A stretch of 9,371 nucleotides of DNA. Origin: Bacillota bacterium (GTDB taxonomy: Bacteria > Bacillota > Desulfotomaculia > Desulfotomaculales > JAJYZD01). Of the stretch, positions 1 through 6,598 are shown one piece after another. How positions within the stretch are numbered: the stretch's first letter is position 1; every line of letters begins with the position of its first letter. A program made the position numbers and the translations under genes. The notes under the pieces were generated by a model that was not told where the DNA came from, searched no databases, and worked only from the letters and a program-made list of their open reading frames with translations. The stretch covers positions 1-9,371 of the forward strand of contig JAJYZD010000143.1 in NCBI GenBank assembly GCA_021800315.1, written 5' to 3'.

Positions 1-84
1 CCGATCTAAAATGGAGACGCCCGAAGGCGGATCATTCTACCGGGCAAAGGTGACGGACCGTTCCGGCGGAGATCACAGGCAACC

Positions 85-117
85 CGTAACTTTTTCGTTA
101 CCTTTCCGTTACCTTGC
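85..117. promoter_or_regulatory. Three direct repeats at 11-bp spacing, possible PhoB/OmpR-family operator
   Basis: The plus strand holds CGTAACTTTTT (85-95), CGTTACCTTTC (96-106) and CGTTACCTTGC (107-117), in exact 11-bp register with a conserved 5' half. Direct heptamers every 11 bp are the layout bound by tandem PhoB/PhoP-type winged-helix regulators (for example GTTCACC repeats in Streptomyces). Which gene would be controlled is unclear: the target could lie to the left on the minus strand or be the broken plus-strand fragment. Confidence 0.4.
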
Positions 118-180
118 CGGGGATGACGGTCCGGGCGCCCGGCAAACCGGAAAACATCCCCGGCCGGCGCGCCGGTCGCC

Positions 181-237
181 ATGGTCGGCGTCTCGATCAT
201 TATCACCGGCTATCTGTTCAACGCCATCCAGAGGTGA
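181..237 (+). pseudogene. Plus-strand membrane-helix fragment
   Basis: The plus strand reads MVGVSIIITGYLFNAIQR then TGA, a single plausible transmembrane helix with a charged end. The frame is open only from 127 and has no ribosome site. The preceding frame (from ATG at 123, MTVRAPGKPENIP) could be its N-terminal half if one frameshift is assumed. It may be the tail of a broken small membrane protein or chance. Confidence 0.25.
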
Positions 238-364
238 CCGGAATTGGAAGGCAGAGGAGAAAGCCTGTTCCGGCCGGGGCCTGTCGGTACGGTTGGACCG
301 GGATTACCAGTGTTACGTCTCGAAACGGGTTTACGCGGCCGAAGAAGCCTCCCAGCGGTACGCG

Positions 365-1036
365 TCATTCGGAAATTTTCGGATGCTCGCCACTGGGTCC
401 CGCCGCGCTCCTTCCCGCCTTGGGGACATGCCCCCGCCGGGGCCGGATCCGACTGCCGTCCGTTGGACCTCCGGTGCGCTTCAGGCGATAGCCCCGCAGT
501 TCTATTACCCGGGGCGAACCACTGTTAACGGAGAGGGTTGCCCGGAGGCCGGCAATGTTCCACCAGACGAGCACAACCGCCAGCAGGGAAGCGAATACGT
601 CGATGGAGACTCCTACGCCGTCAGGCCGGTTCAAACCCGGTAACGGTGACAGAGCACCGGTCGCGAGCCAGAAATTCACCGTCAGGAAAATCGTTCCAAG
701 CAGGGCGGCGACCGACAACACTGCAAAGAACCTGTACCTGGACGCGGTACTCGATTTACCGGCCAGGAAGAACACTCCTCCGGCAATAATTACCAAGCCC
801 GTGAGAAACTCCCCCCATTCAACCAGGTAACCAAAGAGCACCGCATGCGGTATGACCACATTGTATACGAAATTGTCGTACCAGCCTGACCGGCCCTGGA
901 GCATGCCGCCCAGGTAAGCGCCCAATCCGGCGGGGAAAGACTGTTTAGCGAAGAGCTTGTTCCAACCCGAGTCAAGAAATTCGTAACCAAACAGTACCTG
1001 GACAAAAGGAACAAAGATGGGGCTTTTCGCACCCAT
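365..1036 (-). CDS. DoxX/DoxD-family membrane protein
   Basis: The DoxX/DoxD family includes the DoxD subunit of archaeal thiosulfate:quinone oxidoreductase, which makes tetrathionate, but most bacterial members have no assigned role. Family marks are SGWNKL at 23-28, then FGYLVEWGEFLTG at 68-80 with an IIAGGVFFLAG helix, and NFWLATG at 121-127. Hydrophobic segments fall near 7-25, 63-93, 102-124 and 143-164. I chose the ATG at 1036 because GGGGTGA (GGAGGTGA-like) lies just upstream. The ATG at 1057 has poor spacing, though a later annotation might use it. The 34 codons between moeA's stop and 1036 are open in frame and hydrophobic in part, so an older start may have been lost. Residues after ~170 form a Pro/Arg/Gly-rich tail that does not look like the family. 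Tandem stops (TAATAG, 502-507) lie one frame over at about the usual family end. Confidence 0.72.
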   Translation of the reverse strand: MGAKSPIFVPFVQVLFGYEFLDSGWNKLFAKQSFPAGLGAYLGGMLQGRSGWYDNFVYNVVIPHAVLFGYLVEWGEFLTGLVIIAGGVFFLAGKSSTASRYRFFAVLSVAALLGTIFLTVNFWLATGALSPLPGLNRPDGVGVSIDVFASLLAVVLVWWNIAGLRATLSVNSGSPRVIELRGYRLKRTGGPTDGSRIRPRRGHVPKAGRSAAGPSGEHPKISE

Positions 1037-1138
1037 GAAATTCACCCCGCTCAACATTATACCTACCCCGGCATAGACAATTCCGAAAACATTGTCCGTC
1101 AGCCGGAGACCCGGCCCGGGACGGGAAGATGCCGGCGG

Positions 1139-2338
1139 TCAGAGGGGAAGAAAGGACACCCTGCTCCCCGGTTCGACCGGCTGATGCCCTGCCGGCAGGT
1201 CAACCAGCGCGTTCCAGTTGATGAGAGACCGCAGCATGCTGGACTTCTGGCCCGGTAACAGGCTGACCCGCCAGCCCTCGGGACCACAGGCCGCGTATCC
1301 CCGCAGGAAGCGGCGGGGACCGCCCTGTTTGGGGAAAGAGTCGTTACATACGGCGGACACCGGGGCCGGAAAGGGAGTGATGCCCTGGAAGGCGCGCAGG
1401 ACGGGCGCCGCCAGGAGTTGGTAGCCCACCGCGCAGGCGGCCGGGTTACCGGATAGTGCTATAACCGGACGGTCCTCCCAGACCGCCGCCCCGCTGTGGT
1501 GACCCGGTTTTATGCCTACCCCCCAAAACAGCACCCGCGCCCCGCTCTCTCTCAGCAGCGACAGGGCGTAATCGTCCGGACCGGAAGCCACCCCGCCGAC
1601 GGTAAGAACCATCTCGACGTGTTCCCAAAGCCGCCTTAGTTTGACCCGGGCCTCCGGCAGGCCGTCCCCGCCGGCGGTTTCCACCGCGATCACCCGCGCG
1701 CCGTCCCGGGTGGCCAGAGCGGCCAGGAGGGGTCCGTTCGCGTCCCGGACCTGGCCCGCCGATGGTGCGTACCGATGGGGAACGATTTCCCGCCCCAGGC
1801 TGAGGACACCCACCCGGGGACAGCGGCGGACCGGAACGCCGTCCTGTCCGAAGGCGGCCAGCACCGCGGTCAGGCCGGGGTCCACGCGCGTTCCCGCCGG
1901 CACCACCACCTCCCCGGCCCGGAAGTCCTCGCCCGCCGGTTTGACGTTACGGCCGGGCGTGACCAAAGCCGCGGTAAGGAGACGGTTGCCTTCGATCCGC
2001 GCGTGTTCCCGCGCCACCACCTCCACCGTACCGGTGGGCAGGGGTCCTCCGGTCACCACCGCCGCAGCCTGGCCCGGGCCCAGCACCGGGCCGAAGGTTG
2101 CCTGGCGGCGGGAACCGTCCTGAAGCGCATAATCACCTCGCGCTCCGGACCCTTCGCCCCCGAGCGCGTAGCCGTCAACCGCCGCCTGCGCCACCGGGGG
2201 CAGGTCCGCCGGGGCGCGCAGGTCGCTGCCCAGGATCCTGCCCAGAGCCTCCTCCAGGTAAATTGTTTCCTCCCCCAGGGGAACCACCAGGTCCAAAAGG
2301 GATTCCCGGGCCTTGTCCACATTTATATCAATCAACAT
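1139..2338 (-). CDS. moeA: MoeA-family molybdenum cofactor protein, divergent paralog
   Basis: MoeA inserts molybdate into adenylylated molybdopterin in the cytoplasm. The 399-residue product matches the family length. Domains run in the usual order: N-terminal part with VDGYA at 54-58 and VTGGPLPTGTVEVV at 96-109, the linker with GEDFRAGEVVVPAGT at 136-150, the MPT-binding domain with GVLSLGREIV (177-186), GQVRDANGPLL (195-205), GGVASGPDDY (248-257), IKPGHHSG (276-283) and LSGNPAACAVGY (295-306), then the C-terminal barrel. Several positions depart from the common pattern: STGDEL is SLGREI, GGVS.G is GGVASG, and KPGKP is KPGHH. This fits a specialised paralog or altered activity, so standard MoeA catalysis is an inference. 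The start is set by a strong ribosome site. GC is very high (70-82% in three 60-base lines), unlike the nrfD-like gene upstream. Confidence 0.9.
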   Translation of the reverse strand: MLIDINVDKARESLLDLVVPLGEETIYLEEALGRILGSDLRAPADLPPVAQAAVDGYALGGEGSGARGDYALQDGSRRQATFGPVLGPGQAAAVVTGGPLPTGTVEVVAREHARIEGNRLLTAALVTPGRNVKPAGEDFRAGEVVVPAGTRVDPGLTAVLAAFGQDGVPVRRCPRVGVLSLGREIVPHRYAPSAGQVRDANGPLLAALATRDGARVIAVETAGGDGLPEARVKLRRLWEHVEMVLTVGGVASGPDDYALSLLRESGARVLFWGVGIKPGHHSGAAVWEDRPVIALSGNPAACAVGYQLLAAPVLRAFQGITPFPAPVSAVCNDSFPKQGGPRRFLRGYAACGPEGWRVSLLPGQKSSMLRSLINWNALVDLPAGHQPVEPGSRVSFLPL

Positions 2339-2345
2339 GACAGTT

Positions 2346-2353
2346 CCACCTCC
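2346..2353 (-). promoter_or_regulatory. Shine-Dalgarno that fixes the moeA start
   Basis: GGAGGTGG on the minus strand ends 7 bases before the ATG at 2338, where MoeA similarity begins. It shows that the further in-frame codons back to about 2554 are not part of moeA. It lies 8 bases beyond the stop of the molybdopterin-binding remnant, so the two were probably once adjacent operon genes. Confidence 0.85.
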
Positions 2354-2361
2354 GGATGACA

Positions 2362-2563
2362 TCAGACGCCTTTGCCAAAGGAACAGGCCGGAAAGCGGCA
2401 GACCTCGCACTCTTCGCGCATACCGCCGTGACCAAGGGCGACGATATCGGCTGACCCGTTCACCGGCGAAAATCCGGGGCAGCGGAAGGTCAAAAACCGT
2501 GATCCTGTTGAACATCACGCACCCGGGCAGGCCGCAGACTTCTTTATTCTCCAACCACCCCGT
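2362..2563 (-). pseudogene. Frameshifted C-terminal remnant of a molybdopterin-binding protein
   Basis: This stretch sits in the 380-base gap between the chaperone and moeA genes. In moeA's frame it reads VCGLPGCVMFNRITVFDLPL followed by PRIFAGERV. Near 2450-2453 the sense continues one frame over as ADIVALGHGGM and then CEVCRFPACSFGKGV, with TGA at 2362-2364. I recall this combined pattern (LPGC.M....TVFDL.LPR..AGE, then DI.ALGHGG, then C..C....C.FGK) as the C-terminal tail of molybdopterin-binding proteins in clostridial molybdoenzyme clusters. It is a match from memory, not a search. The upstream MoCF-type domain is not recognisable. Minus strand 2719-2570 holds only short open pieces, such as VAAFFKLKQALKP, separated by stops. 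A long moeA reading frame starting near 2554 runs through this remnant, but that start is an artefact. Confidence 0.6.
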
Positions 2564-2572
2564 CTAATACCT

Positions 2573-2586
2573 CCGCCTTAAGGCGG
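2573..2586. repeat. Perfect 14-bp palindrome
   Basis: CCGCCTTAAGGCGG reads the same on both strands and as RNA could form a 5-bp GC stem with a UUAA loop. A second, wider inverted pair surrounds the region: GCGGCCGGC at 2583-2591 and GCCGGCCGC at 2629-2637. No T-tract follows on the minus strand, so termination is unsupported. It lies between the chaperone gene and the molybdopterin-binding remnant. Confidence 0.4.
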
Positions 2587-2719
2587 CCGGCTTCAGCGCC
2601 TGTTTCAGCTTGAAAAACGCCGCCACCCGCCGGCCGCAACGGTTCTCAACGCGTCACTGCCCCGGCGGGTGGCCCTCGTCCCGGGAGAATACCACGGGAA
2701 AATTATTTACCGGGCAACT

Positions 2720-3451
2720 TCAGGCCGGGATATCCAGTTCCCACTGTTGCTGATCCGTGCGCAGAAAGTCGGACATGAACCGGCCGAAGAAACGGTAGAA
2801 CCTGTCGCCGGCCCGCGACGCGACATTGGCAAAACACTGCGCCAGCCACGGCTGAGCCATGGCGAATATCTCCTGCAACAACTGCACATATTTTGATAAT
2901 GTATCCATACCGGTGTCTTCGTCCATGGATGCGGCGATTCTCTGGGAAATGATGGCCAGCATGGTTAATATCAGTATGGCATGCTCCGGTTCATTCGGCC
3001 ACCTGCAGTTGGTACCGGCAAGTGCCTTGCGCCAGTCAAAGCCGAACCGAAGATACAACCCCTCGAAAAAGGTCATTCGCGGTTCCTTGTCTTCGTCATC
3101 ACCGAGATACGCACAAGCCCCAAGGGGTATCATATCCCTTTTTAAGGGAACGAGAAAGTCTCTCTGAAAACACTCTGCCAACCGGCTGTAATAGTCACTT
3201 CGCCGCGCACTGCCGGGAGGCCCCGCCTCACCCAGAACCGCCTCCCACAAATCAACCATGGTGACGTCGTAACCCATATCCCGCAACATTTCAGCCATGG
3301 GCAAGCCCAACACTTGATCCCCCCACGCCTCGGAGCAGGGGATGGACAACACGTTGGCGAATAACGCGTAGAAAACGGCCCTTGCCTGCCATACATTTCG
3401 ACTATCGGGTCCCGCCTGGTCGATGCCCACGTCCGCATTGGCCCCTTTCAT
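2720..3451 (-). CDS. TorD/DmsD/NarJ-family chaperone for the molybdenum subunit
   Basis: This is a cytoplasmic all-helical chaperone that binds the Tat signal of the catalytic subunit and holds export back until cofactor is inserted. The 243-residue product is slightly longer than the ~200 typical of TorD. The family signature is visible as NEPEHAILILTMLAII at 153-168, matching the usual E-P-D-H-hydrophobic motif. It is preceded by FFEGLYLRFGFDW and by FQRDFLVPLKRDMIPL at 95-110, matching the F...F..P segment of the family. The C-terminal helix has paired aromatics (RFYRFFGRFMSDFL). The start lies 9 bases after the catalytic gene's stop and has no strong ribosome site, which suggests translational coupling. 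Position directly after the A gene makes that protein its likely client. The first ~18 residues are poorly conserved-looking and a later start cannot be excluded. Confidence 0.88.
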   Translation of the reverse strand: MKGANADVGIDQAGPDSRNVWQARAVFYALFANVLSIPCSEAWGDQVLGLPMAEMLRDMGYDVTMVDLWEAVLGEAGPPGSARRSDYYSRLAECFQRDFLVPLKRDMIPLGACAYLGDDEDKEPRMTFFEGLYLRFGFDWRKALAGTNCRWPNEPEHAILILTMLAIISQRIAASMDEDTGMDTLSKYVQLLQEIFAMAQPWLAQCFANVASRAGDRFYRFFGRFMSDFLRTDQQQWELDIPA

Positions 3452-3460
3452 AGAGTATTG

Positions 3461-6400
3461 CTACGCTTTTTCCACCTTGACCGGCGTATGGAAATAACAG
3501 GCGCCGCCACCCACCGGATCCTCGAGAGTGGAACTCCAACCCGACGCGTCCTGCATGTCGGGGTCCAACCGCATGACCGCATTCAACCGCACCGGCGCGG
3601 CCCGGCCCGGATCCCCCGTGTAGGTCTTGCCGTCGATTTGCCACTGGCCCGCACCGTACAACCAGTGACCGAAAGCGTGGGTAAACGTCACGACGCCCGG
3701 CGCCACCCCGGCCATTACCCGGACCCGGCCGACGTAGCCCTTCGGGTAGTTGGCGGAAGACACGCGCACGCTGTCTCCGTCCCGGATACCCAGACGCCGC
3801 GCATCGAGGTCGTTGAGTTCGATAAACGACTCGGGCAGCAGTTCCCTTAACCACGGATCGGCAAAGGTACGGGAATGTGTATGGATCGGCAGCTTATAGG
3901 TGGACAGGATAAAGGGATACTCCGCGATAGTATCGATATCGCGTATTAACCGCCCTTTCATGGTTGCTCCCTCTATAAACTGCCCGGTCCCATGGAATAG
4001 TGCCCCTGAAATCGCGTTGTGCGTGGTAGCGACGTTCTCGTTATAGATTTGCAGGTGGTTCTTTGCGTTCCCATAACGATGAGTCAGCCAGCCTTTCCTG
4101 GGCCCGTGATATGCTAGGTTATAGTCCTCGAAGCGACCGCCGCGGGCCATGACGTAGGCGGCCTTCCGCCACTGGCCGGGGGTAAGCGCGTTACCGTAGG
4201 CTTTCTGCCAGCGCTCCACGCTTTTCATGTCTTCAGCCGACCCGTCGGGAGTAGGCCCCAGTTTTACCGGCTTGCCGGCCGAATCCAGGGTGAGGAAATT
4301 GACCGAGTCGTGGGCGATGTTCGCCACCGTCTTCAGATAGAATTCTTCCCGCGTGTTCAGGGATCCACCCTCCATAAAGGCGTTGTCGCCAAAGCCGGGC
4401 ATACCCAGTTGTTTGGCCACGTCGATGAGGTACGTCTCAAAGCACATCACCCTACCGTCGCTGGTGCGGCCCGTTAACGGCTCGACCACCGGTTGACGGA
4501 CCGCAATCACGGATGTCGGCGTGGTGGGAAATCCTGCCAGCGCACCCCATGCTTCCAGGTACGTTCCGTCGGGAACAATATAGTCGGCGTAGGCCGCGGT
4601 TTCGGAGATGACGATGTCATCTATGATGAAAAGCGGTACCTTATGGGGATCTTTAATCAGGCGGAACCACGGCAGTGACTCGTCGGGCAGCCCGCCCATC
4701 GCGGGAAGGGAGTACGCGGGGTTACCCATATGCTGAAAAACGATTTTAGCGGGATAAGGATACTGGTCCCACATGCCGGCGAATATTTCGGGCCAGATAC
4801 CGAAGCCGAACGGAAACCACGGCCGTTTAGCCGGGAAGGGGGATTTGCCGGCGGCCACGGCATCCTTGTAGTAACTGGTTTTCTCATACGCCGTTCCCTC
4901 GCGGGAGATTTTAACTCCGTTCGGTACCTTGGGGGGTTGATTGGGCCATTTGGTCAAGTTGTAGGGCGCGCCCTTCTGCGTACCCATGTAATCACCGGCG
5001 GCCCCGCCGACCATATAGCCGCCTTCCCAGTCGACGTTGCCGACTAGAAAGTTCAGAGTCATGATGGCGCGGCAATTGTAAAATCCGTTCGGATGCATGG
5101 CCGGACCACGATAAAAGTCCGCCACCGCCTTCTTGCCATGCCTGGTGAACTCGTCGGCGAGTTCGGCGATAAGCGTATCGCTGACACCCGACAGTTCGGC
5201 ATATTGCGCCATCGTATATTTCGCCGCGGATTCGTAGAGAACCTGGAAGGCTGTTTTAACAGCAACGCCGTCAACCGTCACCGGCCCCGTATTCAGATCA
5301 CCGTTGGGCCACAAGGAGCCCTGGGTCACTTGATCATACACCTGCGGTTGTCCCTGACCGTCAAGGACGACGAACGCGTCTCCGCTTCCCAGGCCGAGAT
5401 CGCCGGGCCTGGCGAACTTAAACGCATTCCGGTGCCGCGGATCGACAATCACCAAATAAGCGGCATTGGTGTAGTTCGGCTCACCACCCGCGGCCGCGGC
5501 CCTGGATGTCGTATTGGCGAGAAAAGCGGCATCATAGCGGTGATTATCGATGATCCAGCGGATCATTCCCATCGCCAGCGCGCCGACTCCGGTCGGACTC
5601 ACCATTACGAACCTGTCGGCGTGAGCTACCGCCGGTATGGCTTTAACGTCCACTATCACAAACTTCAGCCGTCCGGTGGACGAGGCCGCCGCCACCTTGC
5701 GCGCCAGGGTCTGCATGGGGAAATTCGCCGTGTAGATACCCGCGCCGAACCAGATGATATACTCGGCATTATTTATATCGGGTTTCAACATGGCTACGGC
5801 CCCGTTCAGGGACTGCTGGGTAGCGACGTGGTGGTTGAGCTCGCAAATTCCAACATGCGGCAGGGCGTTGGGAGACCCGAACGCACTGGCGAAGCGCTGG
5901 ATGAAATTGTTCTGCCCGCCCTCGGCCCGGCCCCAATACATAACCATTTGATTCGTCCGGGGACCCATGTCGGGATGATTGGGATCCGCGGGTGTGAACC
6001 TGCCCTGACCGTCCGCCCAAAGCTCCTTGAAACCTTCAACCCGGCGGTCTTCCTCGCCCGGAACGTCTTTGAAAAGGTACCCCCCGTTCACAGTTTCATT
6101 GATCAGTTGCTCCCAGGAAATTGTCTTGAACTTATTCGCTCCCCGCGGCCCCGTGCGCTTCAGTGGTTGAAGGATGCGGTAAGGGTCGTAAAGGGTTTGT
6201 CTCCCCGCCTGACCCCTCGCGCACAGCGAATGGGGGATGGTCGCCATCCTGGCTTCCCTGGGGCTGGTGGCATAATCCAGTTGCGGTTCCGTAGCATTGG
6301 GATGATAGGGGTTACCATCCAGTTTGAGCAATACGTTGTTGAATACCCGGGCTTCCAAACCGCAATCGGAACGGCACTGCCGACAATCTGAATACCTCAG

Positions 6401-6571
6401 TTCCACTCCGGGCCACGACTCGATCCGGTCAGGGTAGACATACTTGCCCTGCTGTGAAAACAACTTCGGCAACCACGGGGAGCTTCCCCACAAACCGCCC
6501 AGCGCGCTCCCACCCAGGACCAGTCCTTTTAAGAACGTACGGCGGGATATGTTATTTTTCTGCTCGGTCAT
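3461..6571 (-). CDS. Tat-exported molybdopterin oxidoreductase, tetrathionate/selenate reductase type (TtrA/SrdA-like)
   Basis: This is the catalytic subunit, binding Mo-bis-MGD and one [4Fe-4S] cluster. The 1036-residue length is close to the ~1020 of TtrA. SRRTFLKG at 9-16 is a near-perfect Tat consensus, followed by a Gly-rich hydrophobic segment. The cluster ligands are C63, C66, C70 and, after a long insert typical of TtrA/ArrA relatives, C117. Cys243 (HVGICELNHH) sits where the molybdenum-ligand residue falls, placing it in the Cys-ligated branch (PsrA, PhsA, TtrA). From recall of Salmonella TtrA, shared blocks include ALAMGMIRWI.DN.RY, a YTNA..LVI block, and HGKKAVAD...HPNGFYN with LVGN. 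The C terminus (IELNDLDARRLGIRDGDSV, GVVTFTHAFGHW) is the dinucleotide-binding domain. The ATG has AGGAGG at 6580-6585. Substrate is open: tetrathionate, selenate or another sulfur/metalloid oxyanion. Arsenate is less likely. Confidence 0.93.
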   Translation of the reverse strand: MTEQKNNISRRTFLKGLVLGGSALGGLWGSSPWLPKLFSQQGKYVYPDRIESWPGVELRYSDCRQCRSDCGLEARVFNNVLLKLDGNPYHPNATEPQLDYATSPREARMATIPHSLCARGQAGRQTLYDPYRILQPLKRTGPRGANKFKTISWEQLINETVNGGYLFKDVPGEEDRRVEGFKELWADGQGRFTPADPNHPDMGPRTNQMVMYWGRAEGGQNNFIQRFASAFGSPNALPHVGICELNHHVATQQSLNGAVAMLKPDINNAEYIIWFGAGIYTANFPMQTLARKVAAASSTGRLKFVIVDVKAIPAVAHADRFVMVSPTGVGALAMGMIRWIIDNHRYDAAFLANTTSRAAAAGGEPNYTNAAYLVIVDPRHRNAFKFARPGDLGLGSGDAFVVLDGQGQPQVYDQVTQGSLWPNGDLNTGPVTVDGVAVKTAFQVLYESAAKYTMAQYAELSGVSDTLIAELADEFTRHGKKAVADFYRGPAMHPNGFYNCRAIMTLNFLVGNVDWEGGYMVGGAAGDYMGTQKGAPYNLTKWPNQPPKVPNGVKISREGTAYEKTSYYKDAVAAGKSPFPAKRPWFPFGFGIWPEIFAGMWDQYPYPAKIVFQHMGNPAYSLPAMGGLPDESLPWFRLIKDPHKVPLFIIDDIVISETAAYADYIVPDGTYLEAWGALAGFPTTPTSVIAVRQPVVEPLTGRTSDGRVMCFETYLIDVAKQLGMPGFGDNAFMEGGSLNTREEFYLKTVANIAHDSVNFLTLDSAGKPVKLGPTPDGSAEDMKSVERWQKAYGNALTPGQWRKAAYVMARGGRFEDYNLAYHGPRKGWLTHRYGNAKNHLQIYNENVATTHNAISGALFHGTGQFIEGATMKGRLIRDIDTIAEYPFILSTYKLPIHTHSRTFADPWLRELLPESFIELNDLDARRLGIRDGDSVRVSSANYPKGYVGRVRVMAGVAPGVVTFTHAFGHWLYGAGQWQIDGKTYTGDPGRAAPVRLNAVMRLDPDMQDASGWSSTLEDPVGGGACYFHTPVKVEKA

Positions 6572-6598
6572 TTTCCAGGCCTCCTATCCAAGCTGAAC

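Larger units (their letters stand above)
1..364. other. Stretch without a convincing gene
   Basis: Open frames exist on both strands here, but none has a ribosome site, recognisable motif or natural-looking composition. The only structured elements are the 11-bp-spaced repeats at 85-117 and the membrane-helix fragment ending at 237. No T-tract hairpin that could end the doxX transcript was found. Confidence 0.6.

Noticed and set aside
11..643. Plus-strand frame at the left edge
   Set aside because: It overlaps the DoxX gene on the other strand, has no ribosome site, and its composition is Arg/Pro/Ser-rich with no motif.
1139..1141. UGA read as selenocysteine or readthrough joining moeA to doxX
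   Set aside because: moeA ends at its normal family length, no SECIS-like hairpin was seen after the codon, and a start with a ribosome site exists at 1036.
1641..2359. Plus-strand frames opposite moeA
   Set aside because: They exist because moeA is very GC-rich. Their products are Pro/Arg/Thr-rich with no domain and the opposite strand has clear MoeA motifs.
2339..2554. N-terminal extension of moeA from a TTG near 2554
   Set aside because: MoeA similarity starts at 2338 with a strong ribosome site, and the extension reads through a frameshifted remnant of another gene.
2583..2637. GC-rich inverted repeat as a terminator after the chaperone gene
   Set aside because: The loop is 37 bases and no T-tract follows on the minus strand. 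GC-rich pairs like this arise by chance here.
5093..6391. Long plus-strand open frame (432 codons) antisense to the catalytic subunit
   Set aside because: It is rich in Arg, His and Gly with no recognisable motif, has no ribosome site, and lies wholly opposite a strongly supported gene. It is a GC-driven shadow frame.
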